Shown piece after piece: positions 50,618-60,395 of a stretch of DNA of 64,000 nucleotides. The position numbers and the translations under genes were made by a program. The notes under the pieces were generated by a model. It ran no database searches and was not told the origin of the DNA. It worked only from the letters and a program-made list of their open reading frames with translations. Position 1 is the first letter of the stretch; every line of letters begins with the position of its first letter. Source of the DNA: Allocoleopsis franciscana PCC 7113 (GTDB lineage Bacteria; Cyanobacteriota; Cyanobacteriia; Cyanobacteriales; Coleofasciculaceae); NCBI RefSeq assembly GCF_000317515.1, contig NC_019738.1, positions 4,800,001-4,864,000 on the forward strand. The letters run 5' to 3'.

Positions 50618-53173
50618 TCATGCCATCGGTTGTTTAGGCCAGGTAAAGCGAAAGGTGGCTCCCTGACTTGGAGCGGATTCTAGGACAATGGTTCCGCCCT
50701 TATCTTCAATAATCTTTTTTACAATCGCCAAACCCACACCCGTACTTTCTACCTTGTCACGGGGTTCTAAGGTTTGAAACATGATAAAGACTTTTTCATG
50801 GAACTCAGGGGCAATGCCTGGGCCATTATCAGCAATGGCAAATTCGTAACAATCTGTGTGTTCTTGTGCGGAAATGACAATTTTCCCATCTTTTCGGTGA
50901 TGATGCTTAATCCCATTCCCGATTAAATTGGCAAAGACTTGTTCTAGGGGCACTCGTTCGATCCAAAGCGTTGGCATGTCTGGCATTACCGTGATTGTAA
51001 ATTCGGGAGGGGGTGCCAACGAATCAATCACCTCAGCGAGTAAAATCTCCATATCCACCAGTTCTAACTCTGTGCGGAAACGTCCCACACGGGAGTACTG
51101 TAAAAGACCATTAATTAAGGCTTCCATGCGATGCACACGACCTTGGAGCAAGTCCATTTGATGCCGAGTTTCTGCGGTTAAGGAGTCTGCGAGGTCTTCT
51201 TCCAGCCACTGGGCGAGGTTGGCGATCGCCCTTAAGGGAGCCTTGAGGTCGTGAGATACAATGTAGGCAAATTGATCGAGTTCGGCATTTCGCTTCTCTA
51301 AGTTTGTTGTGGTTTGGGCGAGTACGGTTGTGAGTCGAGCTAATTCATCCGCACGCGCTCGTAACGCTTGTTGGGCTTTTTTACTCTCGGTGATATCTTG
51401 CGTCATCGTCATCCCCAACAAAATTTCGCCGTCTTCGTTGATGACAGGCAGGACATGGACACAGTAAAAGCGATCGCTAAAGGGAATTTCTGTCACCGTC
51501 CTTTTTCCTTGGAGCGCCTCACGATAAATTGGCTCTAGGATTTGAGCCGTTTCCAGAGGTAATGTCTCCCAAATCGTCTTCCCGGTCAGCAATTCACTAT
51601 TAAGATTAATGTTGGCTAATCCCGTGCCTTCGGCAATGGAATATCGCATTTGTTGATCAAACAGAAACACGGCTCCATTGGGGAAATTTTTCACCAGGGT
51701 GCGATATAACTCTTCGCTCTTTCGCAGAGCCGCTTCTGCTTGCTTACGCTCTGTAATATCCTGATTAATTTCCAAGAAAGCCAATGGCATTCCTGTCTCG
51801 TCCCGTTGTAATGTCCAGCCGCTTTTCACGAAAACACGGCTACCATCCCTTCGGGAATGCATCAGTTCCCCACTCCAATATCCTTGCTGAAACAAAGCTT
51901 CTTCAATTTCCTCCAACGGTTGAGGAACTTCTGTTTGCAGGAGACTGTGGATACATTGACCCACAGCTTCGGCTGGTGAGAAACCATAAAGCCGTTGTGC
52001 TCCTTGATTCCAATAAGTGATAGTGTCGTTGAGGTCACGCACGATAATAGTGTCATTGGCTAAATTGAGCAACTGAGCTTGTTTCAACAAGATATCTTGT
52101 GATTGTTTGCGTTCTGTGATATCACGCACAATCACAATAAACAGATGCTCATTATCTAGCTGCATCTCGCTGAGCGCAAACTCCATTGGGAAGATTTGAC
52201 CACTCTTTTGACGACCCACTGTTTCCTGTTGCAGGCGTAGCTTATCGTGATTCTTCCCCACCAAAGACTTCATCGCTTGACCACTATCTTCTGCAAACAG
52301 TTCTGCCATAAGTCGTTGTAGATGTACCCCTTGAAGTTCACTGGGTTCATAACCAAAGATTTCTCCAGTTGCACTATTTGCCGATTGAATGTAGCCGCGC
52401 GAATTGACAATGATGATGCCATCGACAACATGATCGAAAATAGCTTGTAAATATAAATTATTTGTTCGCAAACGGCTTGCCTGCTGGCGTCGATCTTGGT
52501 CTAACTGATTAAATAGGCACAGAGCGGCTCCAGAACCCAGCAGACCCACCGCTAAACAAGTCCACTGTACAATTGTTGTCACCCTCGCCCACCGGAAGGC
52601 TTGCACTTGGCGATCATTCTGCCAGCGTTTTTCTTGCTCGTAAAACTCCGAAATGGCTTGGCGCAGCTCATCCATGTTCAATCGGCTCTCTTGCAATCGC
52701 TCCGTGATGAGGGTAGAGGTTCCTGCTGTGGCTCCTTGCCGATCACTTGTCTCTAGCGTCTGCTCTAAAAGCTGAAATTGTTGACGTGCTAACGAGAGAA
52801 TTTCTTGGAATTGCTGACGCCGTGCGGGATAGTTTTCAACTTGAGCGTAAAGAGTGTCCACCGACTGAGGGAGGAGAGCTTTGGCCTTTAAATAAGGACT
52901 GAGAAATTCTGGACGCCTGGTAATCACATACCCTCGAACCCCTGTCTCTGCCTCAATGAGTTCTTTCAACAAGCGGCTGGTATCGGTAACCGTTTTCTGA
53001 CTTTGTTGCTCCTGTTGTCGAACCGCAATCGTTCGAGCACGCAAAGCAGCGATCACCAAAATGGAAGCCAACAAGCAAATCACTGGAATCGAGATAATAA
53101 AAGCGCCTCGCCTACGAACCCAAACATCGGATGGGAACTTAAGCCGAGTACTCGAAAATTTTGAGGCGTCCAT
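50618..53173 (-). CDS. CHASE3/multi-PAS sensor histidine kinase (Cph1-type kinase core)
   Basis: 851 residues from the ATG at 53173; a TTG seven codons earlier is in frame. A transmembrane helix at ~20-45, an extracytoplasmic CHASE3 domain (ETGVRGYVITRRPEFLSPYL), a second TM near ~195-215, then three PAS units (around FDHVVDGIIIVNSRG, NLANDTIIVRDLN, VKNFPNGAVFLFD). The kinase core reads FAYIVSHDLKAPLRAIANLA with GNGIKHH, DNGPGIAPEFHEKVF and ESTGVGLAIVKKI. This HDLKAPL type is shared with cyanobacterial phytochromes, but there is no GAF-PHY bilin module. It pairs with the regulator at 50177. Confidence 0.9.
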   Translation of the reverse strand: MDASKFSSTRLKFPSDVWVRRRGAFIISIPVICLLASILVIAALRARTIAVRQQEQQSQKTVTDTSRLLKELIEAETGVRGYVITRRPEFLSPYLKAKALLPQSVDTLYAQVENYPARRQQFQEILSLARQQFQLLEQTLETSDRQGATAGTSTLITERLQESRLNMDELRQAISEFYEQEKRWQNDRQVQAFRWARVTTIVQWTCLAVGLLGSGAALCLFNQLDQDRRQQASRLRTNNLYLQAIFDHVVDGIIIVNSRGYIQSANSATGEIFGYEPSELQGVHLQRLMAELFAEDSGQAMKSLVGKNHDKLRLQQETVGRQKSGQIFPMEFALSEMQLDNEHLFIVIVRDITERKQSQDILLKQAQLLNLANDTIIVRDLNDTITYWNQGAQRLYGFSPAEAVGQCIHSLLQTEVPQPLEEIEEALFQQGYWSGELMHSRRDGSRVFVKSGWTLQRDETGMPLAFLEINQDITERKQAEAALRKSEELYRTLVKNFPNGAVFLFDQQMRYSIAEGTGLANINLNSELLTGKTIWETLPLETAQILEPIYREALQGKRTVTEIPFSDRFYCVHVLPVINEDGEILLGMTMTQDITESKKAQQALRARADELARLTTVLAQTTTNLEKRNAELDQFAYIVSHDLKAPLRAIANLAQWLEEDLADSLTAETRHQMDLLQGRVHRMEALINGLLQYSRVGRFRTELELVDMEILLAEVIDSLAPPPEFTITVMPDMPTLWIERVPLEQVFANLIGNGIKHHHRKDGKIVISAQEHTDCYEFAIADNGPGIAPEFHEKVFIMFQTLEPRDKVESTGVGLAIVKKIIEDKGGTIVLESAPSQGATFRFTWPKQPMA

Positions 53174-53312
53174 GATTAATTTCTGCAAGTACAAGTCATC
53201 GCAAAAAAAGGTGAGGAGAGGGGGGGAGGGGCGAGAGATTGATGGTTTTTCCCCAAATCTGAAAAGTATACTCTTTAAATTAAATGCACATAAGCTTATA
53301 ATTTCTAATCCT

Positions 53313-53400
53313 CTGCTCCCCTGCTCCCCTGCTCCCCTGCTCCCCCGCTCCCCCGCTCCCCCGCGCCCCTGCTCCTCTGCTCCCCCGCTCCTCTGCTCCT
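53313..53400. repeat. Octamer tandem array, 11 units of CTGCTCCC type
   Basis: Eleven back-to-back 8-bp units, from exact CTGCTCCC (first four) to variants CCGCTCCC, CCGCGCCC and CTGCTCCT. It fills much of the 243-bp gap between two kinase genes, 16 bp beyond the upstream kinase's stop codon. The transcript of the - strand is purine-rich (GGGAGCAG), so it would offer many Shine-Dalgarno-like GGGAG sites. Confidence 0.85.
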
Positions 53401-53416
53401 CAGTCTTGAGCCATAC

Positions 53417-55921
53417 TCAGCGCAACACCTTGGGCCAGGTGAAATAAAACGTTGCGCCCTGACCTTCTTGAGATTCTAATCGGATGGTACCTCCTTTGCC
53501 TTCTACAATCCGTTTGGCGATCGCTAAACCTAACCCTGTGTTCTCATGGGTGTCCTTGGCTTGTAGTGTCTGAAAGATGCCAAACACTCTTTCATGAAAC
53601 TGAGGGGCGATGCCCAAACCATCATCGACGACCCTAAACTCATAAGCATCGGGTTGTTCCTCAATGCCGATCATGACTGTTCCATCCGCTAAGGGGTGGT
53701 GTTTAATTGCATTATCAATTAACTGAGTAAAAACTCGCTCAAGGGGTAACCGCTCCGTCATCAGCGTGGGCATTCCTGGCGCAATGATAATCCTAAATTG
53801 AGCGTGTGGATTCAGGGTATCGATCACATGTTTTAACAACAGACCAACATCCACCTCTTGTGGCTCTGATTTCAGCCGTCCTGCACGAGAATACTGCAAT
53901 AGACCCTCGATTAGGGCTTCTAAGCGGTAAACTCTTCCCCGTAGCAGTTGGAGTTGATGGCGGTTTTCTGCATCGAGTTGATGGGCGATATCTTCCTCAA
54001 TCCACTGCGATAAGTTCGCGATCGCACGTAGGGGTGCTTTCAAATCATGAGAGGTAATATAGGCAAATTCGTCAAGTTCTTTGCTGCGCTTTTCTAAGGC
54101 GGCTGTGGTTTGAGCCAGTTGGGCTGTTGCCTCGTAGAGGGCTGCATCGGTTTGCTGAGACTGCATGGCTCCGGCTAGGACGTTAGCGACAGACTGAAGA
54201 AAATCTACATCACTCTGGCTAAACACCCGTTGTCTACTGGTGTGAGCCGCTAAAACGCCCCAGGGTTGACGGGATAAGGTAGCCCCATTGAGTTCTGGAA
54301 GGTACCGCCGTTGGAGGGAGGAGGGCAGTGGTGTTCGAGTGAGAAGGGCTGGGGCAAAAGTGGGTGGCTCATCTTGAGTTGAGGAATTCTGTTGCTCTTG
54401 CTGGCTCTCTAAAGCTATATCCGGGAGCTCCTCCTCTCCTTCTTGTCGGGTCAAGGACATGCCTCCCATAATCACACTCAGGCCACTGCAAATGTCATGC
54501 TCGTGCAGCAAGGGTGAACCCTGGAAGCGGGTTTCGCCGCGCAGGTTTTCTACCACCACGGGTTGACCGGATTGCAAGGTATAACCCGCCTGTGTATTGG
54601 CGCTGGCATCAATTAACGCTTGCCCGACTAGCCCCTCTCGCCATCCGAAGCCGGCTCGGAGTTTCAAGGTATTGTTATCGGGAAGCCATTCCCACACTTG
54701 ACAATACTCAACTCCTAGGATTTGGCAGATTAGATTAAGGCATTCGTCCATGAGGCTAGACAAGGGGGCACGCAAGAGCGCCTGTTGACCGAGTTGGGCG
54801 ATCGCAGCTTGCTGACGAAGACGGGCTTGGAGTTCGACTTCCGCAAGTTTTGCTAAGGTAATGTCTACCATCAGCCCACGACGCTTGTGTACTTGCCCTT
54901 GTTCGTCACGAATCATGTATGCGCGATCGCGCAACCAGACGACTCGATGATCGGCGGTTAAACATCGATACTCTAGTTCATAATCTCGGTCTTGAATTAT
55001 TTTCTTACGGCATACCGCCACCGTCCACTGTCGATCTTCGGGATGAATCAAATTAACCCAAAAATCGGGGTTTTCCAGCCACTGCTCCACCGGATAGCCC
55101 AATACCTGCTCAGCACTGTGGCTGACAAAGGTAAATTGTTCGGTTGTGGCATCTGTTTCCCAAATAATGGTATGTGACAGTTCATTGAGCCAATTTCGAC
55201 GGCGGTGTTGGGCGGACTTAGGGATGTCACATAAGGTTGATTCCTGCTGGGATAATGTCGCTAACACGGGAGTGAGTTCAATTCGTCGCCCAAAAGATTT
55301 CGGATCTGGGGAACACACCGAGAAGTTTGAGCGGCTGGAAGAACTGGCAAAAGAAGAAAGGGCGAAGGAAGATGCCCTTGCTGGCTTCAGGGAAGAGCTG
55401 ATATTACTCTTGCCTCTTTCTTGGTCACCAACGCTATGGTTAATCGGGTAAAGAGGCTGATCTTTGAGCGTATAAATAGCCACCCATTCTAAAATCTGAC
55501 CCTGTGTATCCTTGACTGGCATTCGTTGCCCGATAAACCAGCGGTAAATCCCATCTGAGTCACGAATGCGGCATTCAATCGGGTCGCATCCCCCTGGATT
55601 GGAAGCCACCGATTCACTCACGACAGCACTGGCGGCATAGCTGGGCCATAAGCTATCCCGGTCTTCTGGGTGTATAGCCTTGAGAAATCCCCAGCCCAGT
55701 GATTCTGAGGCGGTTAAACCGGTATACTCATACCAACGGGGGTTAAAATTAGTGACTGAGCCATTGATTTGTGCCAGCCAAACAATTTGAGGTAGGGTAG
55801 CCAGAAGACCGTAAATTCTGGCTTCACTGGTCTCTAGGCGTCGAGCAAGGCTCTGGGGATTTTGCAAATCGTCAAAATCGTTGCCAGAGGTTGATATATT
55901 GGGATTAAAGGATATATCCAT
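53417..55921 (-). CDS. PAS/GAF sensor histidine kinase (Cph1-type kinase core)
   Basis: 834 residues, no transmembrane segment. Two PAS domains (~30-155 with LPQIVWLAQINGSVTNFN, and ~250-370 with HTIIWETDATTEQFTFVS), a Ser-rich linker between them (~175-205), a GAF domain (~380-625, interrupted by a ~70-residue polar insert after MGGMSLTRQEGEEEL) and a kinase core FAYITSHDLKAPLRAIANLS with DNAIKHH, DDGLGIAPQFHERVF and ENTGLGLAIAKRI. The core closely resembles that of the kinase at 50618. Cytoplasmic sensor with unknown signal. It may be co-transcribed with the kinase and regulator downstream. Confidence 0.9.
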   Translation of the reverse strand: MDISFNPNISTSGNDFDDLQNPQSLARRLETSEARIYGLLATLPQIVWLAQINGSVTNFNPRWYEYTGLTASESLGWGFLKAIHPEDRDSLWPSYAASAVVSESVASNPGGCDPIECRIRDSDGIYRWFIGQRMPVKDTQGQILEWVAIYTLKDQPLYPINHSVGDQERGKSNISSSLKPARASSFALSSFASSSSRSNFSVCSPDPKSFGRRIELTPVLATLSQQESTLCDIPKSAQHRRRNWLNELSHTIIWETDATTEQFTFVSHSAEQVLGYPVEQWLENPDFWVNLIHPEDRQWTVAVCRKKIIQDRDYELEYRCLTADHRVVWLRDRAYMIRDEQGQVHKRRGLMVDITLAKLAEVELQARLRQQAAIAQLGQQALLRAPLSSLMDECLNLICQILGVEYCQVWEWLPDNNTLKLRAGFGWREGLVGQALIDASANTQAGYTLQSGQPVVVENLRGETRFQGSPLLHEHDICSGLSVIMGGMSLTRQEGEEELPDIALESQQEQQNSSTQDEPPTFAPALLTRTPLPSSLQRRYLPELNGATLSRQPWGVLAAHTSRQRVFSQSDVDFLQSVANVLAGAMQSQQTDAALYEATAQLAQTTAALEKRSKELDEFAYITSHDLKAPLRAIANLSQWIEEDIAHQLDAENRHQLQLLRGRVYRLEALIEGLLQYSRAGRLKSEPQEVDVGLLLKHVIDTLNPHAQFRIIIAPGMPTLMTERLPLERVFTQLIDNAIKHHPLADGTVMIGIEEQPDAYEFRVVDDGLGIAPQFHERVFGIFQTLQAKDTHENTGLGLAIAKRIVEGKGGTIRLESQEGQGATFYFTWPKVLR

Positions 55922-56158
55922 ATACGGATTCTTTTAAAGAGTTTTAGCTCCAAAATTAAAAGTTTAAGGTGTCTCCACCAAGCCTTTAATTTAAGCCAAT
56001 GGTAAAAGACGTTTGTTTAATTACAGTATTATTCAGAATGTATCTGAAGTGCTGAAATCCCTACCCCTACCAATGGGTGGACATCACTCGACGCTAGACC
56101 AGAACTTCATAAACTTCCTGTGTAAGAGCTAGAAAATTCCACAGCCTGGACGTGAAAG

Positions 56159-56878
56159 ATGAGTAAAATTCGTGTTGCTCTCATTGAAGACCATGACCTA
56201 ACACGGGTCGGGATTAGAACAGCGCTACAACAGCGTAGTGAAATTGAATTTGTGGGTGAGGCCGCTAATGCGGCTGAAGGTCTGAACTTATTGGAAACGG
56301 CCAGACCGGATATCGGGATCGTTGACATTGGTCTTCCCGATATGGATGGGATTGAATTGACAAGGCGCTTTAAAGATGCTCAATCCTCCGAGGAGGAGGC
56401 CCAAACCAGAATTCTGGTACTGACGTTGCAGGATAACGAAGACGCTGTGTTAGCGGCTTTCGCGGCTGGTGCTGATTCTTACTGCATGAAGAACATCAGT
56501 TTTGATAATTTACTAGAAGCGATACAAGTCACCAACGAAGGGAACGCTTGGATTGATCCAGCGATCGCCAAAATCGTTCTGAATAAAACCAAGTCAATGG
56601 ACAGGGGGACAGAGACGGCGGCGGCACTGAAAACCGTGACGATCAACGCGACTGAATCGGAATATAGCAAATTGATTGAAGCTGACCCCTTAACAGAGCG
56701 AGAATTAGAGGTTTTGCAGCTCATCGTTGAAGGTTGTAGCAATGCCGCGATCGCTGAGAGATTATACATCACGGTAGGTACTGTCAAAACCCATGTCCGG
56801 AATATCTTGAATAAGCTGTGTGCTGATGACCGAACACAAGCGGCTGTCCGCGCCCTTCGTTCGGGTTTGGTGGGTTAA
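56159..56878 (+). CDS. NarL/LuxR-family response regulator
   Basis: 239 residues. Receiver domain with EDHDLTRVG, phosphoacceptor Asp56 in IGIVDIGLPDMDG and a Lys near residue 107 (YCMKNISF). A linker of ~60 residues precedes the LuxR helix-turn-helix (LTERELEVLQLIVEGCSNAAIAERLYITVGTVKTHVRNIL) at the C-terminus. A DNA-binding transcription regulator. It is divergent from the PAS/GAF kinase across 237 bp, so that kinase is a candidate partner. Confidence 0.92.
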   Translation: MSKIRVALIEDHDLTRVGIRTALQQRSEIEFVGEAANAAEGLNLLETARPDIGIVDIGLPDMDGIELTRRFKDAQSSEEEAQTRILVLTLQDNEDAVLAAFAAGADSYCMKNISFDNLLEAIQVTNEGNAWIDPAIAKIVLNKTKSMDRGTETAAALKTVTINATESEYSKLIEADPLTERELEVLQLIVEGCSNAAIAERLYITVGTVKTHVRNILNKLCADDRTQAAVRALRSGLVG

Positions 56879-57372
56879 ATACTCATTTGCTAGGGATATC
56901 AGTCACCTTCCCAATCAGTGGGCGTGGGCGTCAATAGACGTACTAATCGAGAGCCAGCGGTACTCCCTACTGCTGGCTTGTCTCATCTGAAGTAGGAACG
57001 GAAGAATGAGGAAATCACTAGAAAGAGAATCCCCCTGCGCTAAGATTCAATATGCACTTCAGGCTTCTTGAGTCATGGGATAAATTATTGCTAGTCAACC
57101 AGACGCTCATTTATGCTGTTAAGGTTCAAATACATTTCAAATACATTTTGCCCATGCGGTCACAAAGAGTGTAATCCATCGACAGTCTCAGCAACCCGTT
57201 GAGAAGATACTGATAGTGATTAAGCGGCGCACCACTGAGTCAAATCCCAGGAGCATCTCAAGTGGAAAGAAGGCTTAGAGAATGGTGATTGGTAGCCAGA
57301 AAAGCCTCCCCCAAACCAATCGGCTAATCCTCAAGCTGTCGTCTCTAACTAACCTGGATCTGGAGTAAGCAA
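56879..57372. other. Intergenic region upstream of SpoIIE-type phosphatase
   Basis: 494 bp without a supported gene. It contains an 11-bp tandem direct repeat (57127-57148, separate entry), a possible binding site. GGAG at ~57361 is the ribosome site of the next gene. No strong hairpin was recognised. Confidence 0.45.
57127..57148 (+). promoter_or_regulatory. 11-bp tandem direct repeat, candidate regulator site
   Basis: CAAATACATTT occurs twice back to back, 225 bp upstream of the SpoIIE-type gene. One helical turn spacing is typical of activator sites such as those of response regulators. Binding protein unknown. Confidence 0.4.
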
Positions 57373-59073
57373 ATGAGTCAGGCAGATCAAAGCAGACTTA
57401 AACTAATGGTGGTGGACGACGAGCCTGACAACCTGGATTTGCTATATAGAACATTCCGACGAGATTTTCAAGTCTTCAAAGCGGATGGGGCTGTGAGCGC
57501 TTTGAACTTGTTGAAAACTCAAGGGGAGATGGCTGTGATTATTTCTGATCAGCGGATGCCCCTAATGAATGGAACAGAATTCTTAAGCAAGACCGTTGAA
57601 CGTTTCCCCGATACCATTCGCATCCTCTTAACAGGCTACACGGATGTTGAAGATTTGGTGGAAGCGATTAACTCAGGCAAGGTCTTTAAATACATTACCA
57701 AGCCTTGGAATCCCGAAAATCTCAAAGCGGTTGTTCAACAAGCCGCCGATACCTACCGAGTCCTGAAGCAAAGAACCCATGAACTCCGCCGCGCCTTGCG
57801 ACGAGAAGAACTTTTCAATGTGGTGACAACAGCGATTCGCGAGTCACTCGATTATCAGAGTATGCTGCAAACGGTTGTTACCATGATTGGTCGCAATTTT
57901 GAGGCAACGGGTTGCCTGTTACAATCCGTCGATGGTGAGCAATTGCTCCCAGAATCTTTCTTTTACCAAGCGGATAGGCAAGCCGCCTTCTCTATTCCCC
58001 ACACCGCATCGATTCTGCAACGTGTCCTAGAAAGCCAAAAAACAGAGATTGTTCACGACAACACTCCGGGGCATCCTTCGGTGTATCTCGTCGTTCCCCT
58101 GATTTTCCAACAACAAATCATGGCGGTTTTGTCTCTCTACCAGCAAGGGAGCGAACACCCTTGGAAGCCTGAAGACATTCAACTGATTGAGTCGGTTGGT
58201 GAGCAGGCGGCTTTAGCGATTTCTCAGGCTAAGCTTTACCAAAGTACGCTGTTGATGGCTCAGCAAATGCGGGATGAGCTACAAGTAGCGCGTCAAATCC
58301 AAAATAACCTGCTGCGTCAAAGTTGGCCGGAGGTTGAAGGTGCTCGAGTGCAAGCCCACTGCTATCCAGCACGAGAGGTGGGTGGCGATTTTTTTGAAGT
58401 TTACGTTCATCCTCAGGGGGATGTGTGGCTAGCCGTGGGTGATGTGTCTGGCAAGGGGGTTCCAGCCGCCCTATTCATGGCGAGTGCGATTTCCATCTTG
58501 CGGCGGGAACTGGCTCAAGAGTCCTCTCCAGAACCGGAAATTGTGATGCGAAATCTCAACAGCATCATGTCCGACGATTTGTTCAGTACCAACTGCTTTA
58601 TCACGATGGTACTGGCTCGTTATACACCCACATCACGGCAGTTCGTTTATGCCAATTCCGGTCACATTTATCCCATTGTCTGGTCTCATCGCTTGGTTGT
58701 TGAGCAGCAAAACTCACCCGAAAAAAATGTGACAGTGGAACCGAATTATCTGAAGGTTCGGGGCGTTCCTCTCGGAATTTTACCGATTTGGAAGGCCAAC
58801 GCCGGAATTTTAACGTTAAATCCGGGTGACATCGTACTGTTAACGAGTGATGGCATTACAGAGGCAACTGTGATCGAAACGCCGGCTAGGAGTGGCTTAA
58901 CTAAAAATGAGGAATCACGAACCAATTCAATGCTCGGATCACCGGGACTTTGGCAACTTCTGCTGGAGGAGCCAGAACCTTTTGACCTAACTAATTTATT
59001 AGCTCATATCCGAGAACGTACGAACAATGTTCAGGAAGATGACCAAACTATCCTTTCTCTGGAGGTTCTGTAA
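57373..59073 (+). CDS. REC-GAF-SpoIIE (PP2C) serine phosphatase
   Basis: 566 residues. A receiver domain (VVDDEPDN, phosphoacceptor Asp59 in ISDQRMP, TGYTDVED, YITKPWNPENL), a GAF domain (~160-295) and a PP2C/SpoIIE catalytic domain with AREVGGDFFEV, VGDVSGKGVPAALFMA, FVYANSGH, LLTSDGITEA and EDDQTILSL. All metal-binding Asp positions are present. Such proteins dephosphorylate an anti-anti-sigma (STAS) protein in partner-switching cascades and are switched on by phosphorylation of the REC domain. GGAG lies 7 nt before the ATG. The RsbW-like gene follows after 3 bp. Confidence 0.9.
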   Translation: MSQADQSRLKLMVVDDEPDNLDLLYRTFRRDFQVFKADGAVSALNLLKTQGEMAVIISDQRMPLMNGTEFLSKTVERFPDTIRILLTGYTDVEDLVEAINSGKVFKYITKPWNPENLKAVVQQAADTYRVLKQRTHELRRALRREELFNVVTTAIRESLDYQSMLQTVVTMIGRNFEATGCLLQSVDGEQLLPESFFYQADRQAAFSIPHTASILQRVLESQKTEIVHDNTPGHPSVYLVVPLIFQQQIMAVLSLYQQGSEHPWKPEDIQLIESVGEQAALAISQAKLYQSTLLMAQQMRDELQVARQIQNNLLRQSWPEVEGARVQAHCYPAREVGGDFFEVYVHPQGDVWLAVGDVSGKGVPAALFMASAISILRRELAQESSPEPEIVMRNLNSIMSDDLFSTNCFITMVLARYTPTSRQFVYANSGHIYPIVWSHRLVVEQQNSPEKNVTVEPNYLKVRGVPLGILPIWKANAGILTLNPGDIVLLTSDGITEATVIETPARSGLTKNEESRTNSMLGSPGLWQLLLEEPEPFDLTNLLAHIRERTNNVQEDDQTILSLEVL

Positions 59074-59076
59074 TTC

Positions 59077-59511
59077 ATGAAAACGGAGTTGCACATACCA
59101 AGTGACTTGAAGTTTTTGAGCATTGTGGAAAGCTGGCTGCTCGGCACTTTGGAATTAGAACTCGGTGACTCTGTAGATTGGCCACGTCAATCCAGTCGTT
59201 TGCGATTGGCGTTGGTAGAAGCTTACTCCAACGTCGTGCGCCACGCTCATAGAGACCAACCCAATTTACCGGTTTTGATTCGCTTGGAGCTTAAAGATCG
59301 GGATATTATCTTGGAGATTTGGGATCACGGTCAAGGGTTTGACTTATCTACTTATCTACCGCCCAATCCAGAGGATCGGCAGGAAAGTGGGTATGGTTGG
59401 TTGATTATGAATCGATTGATGGATCGAGTGGAATATCGCTTACAGGTGAATGGTCGTAATTGTTTGACCTTGGAGGCTAATTTACCTAAAGTTGAGGAAT
59501 CGAAGCATTAG
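59077..59511 (+). CDS. RsbW-like anti-sigma/serine kinase (GHKL)
   Basis: 144 residues with the GHKL ATPase fold of anti-sigma factor kinases: N-box LALVEAYSNVVRHAH, G1-box WDHGQGFD and the G2-like SGYGWLIMNRLMD. Such proteins bind a sigma factor or another target and phosphorylate a STAS-domain antagonist. The 3-bp gap to the phosphatase gene implies translational coupling. No STAS antagonist or sigma gene lies in the window, so the third partner is encoded elsewhere. Confidence 0.88.
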   Translation: MKTELHIPSDLKFLSIVESWLLGTLELELGDSVDWPRQSSRLRLALVEAYSNVVRHAHRDQPNLPVLIRLELKDRDIILEIWDHGQGFDLSTYLPPNPEDRQESGYGWLIMNRLMDRVEYRLQVNGRNCLTLEANLPKVEESKH

Positions 59512-59604
59512 CTGACATCAGAATTTTGATGATGTTTTGATTAAGAAAGAGAAGGAAAAGGTTTGTCCGTTTCATCGTAGCTATAGCCTTGCTTTTCACG
59601 AACC

Positions 59605-60307
59605 CTAGCTAAACTTTCTTGCAATACAGTCAGGCGACTTTTCTTGGACAGTGAGGACAATTTGATCGTCAGCGTCAGTAATCGCTTTCACGGAATTGGA
59701 TTGAAGTTGGTCAAGGCGCTCAATGGTCAAGATATTAGCAATAAATAGCCCCACGGCTACGGCTATCATTAAATCGATAAACACCGTCAGCAGTACCACA
59801 GTATAGACAATTGCTGCTATCTTCCAAAAGATTTATGGATTTGATTGATTATTTGCATGAAAGGGTTTCCTTTATTAAATAATCAAGCTGAATTTATATA
59901 AATTGACTTAACGGAATAGCAATACAGGAATATTGCTACTCCTTAATCGTGGCAGCAAACAGGTATTGCAATCCATGATCTTTAACCAGGTGAATCATCA
60001 GCAGTGCCATTGCACCAGTTGCCGCTGAAATTAACCCTGGGCGTCCACCCACAATCGCTGTCACCACGGCGATACAAAACGAGGCATACAGCCCAACTTT
60101 CGGGTCAACCCCTGCAATGATGGAAAATGCGATCGCCTCTGGAATCAGCGCCAGCGCCACAACAGCACCCGCCATAATGTCTCGCCGAGTGTTAGAAAGC
60201 CACTCTCGCCTCAAAACAGTTGTATTCAAATTACCTCCTAAAGTAGCTGTTTGAAAAAAGGCAAAGCTTTTGAGGCACTGCGTCTCTGCCCACTTATCAG
60301 CCATCAT
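59605..60307 (-). pseudogene. sulP (SLC26-type anion transporter) remnant
   Basis: Two pieces of one gene. The 5' piece (60307 to 59936) encodes [40 protein letters not shown] and [20 protein letters not shown], the SulP N-terminus, and ends at a TAG. The 3' piece (59799 to 59605) encodes LLTVFIDLMIAVAVGLFIAN and LTIERLDQLQ...AITDADDQIVLT, the last helix and start of the STAS linker, then stops. About 300 codons between them and the STAS domain are gone, and ~135 bp of non-matching sequence lies at the junction. SulP proteins carry sulfate or bicarbonate. Non-functional. Confidence 0.75.
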
Positions 60308-60395
60308 GCGATCGTGAGAGCAACGAGTACGATAATGAGAAAGTAAGCTGTTGCTGGCGCTTTAATTGAGTCTCTATAAAGACCGCACTCGGCTC

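Noticed and set aside
53313-53400. Octamer array as a CRISPR
   Set aside because: Units are 8 bp with no spacers, and no cas genes are in the window.
53061-53447. 128-codon Pro/Ser-rich open frame over the octamer array
   Set aside because: Its Pro-rich half is simply the translation of the 8-bp repeat and the rest is antisense to a kinase gene.
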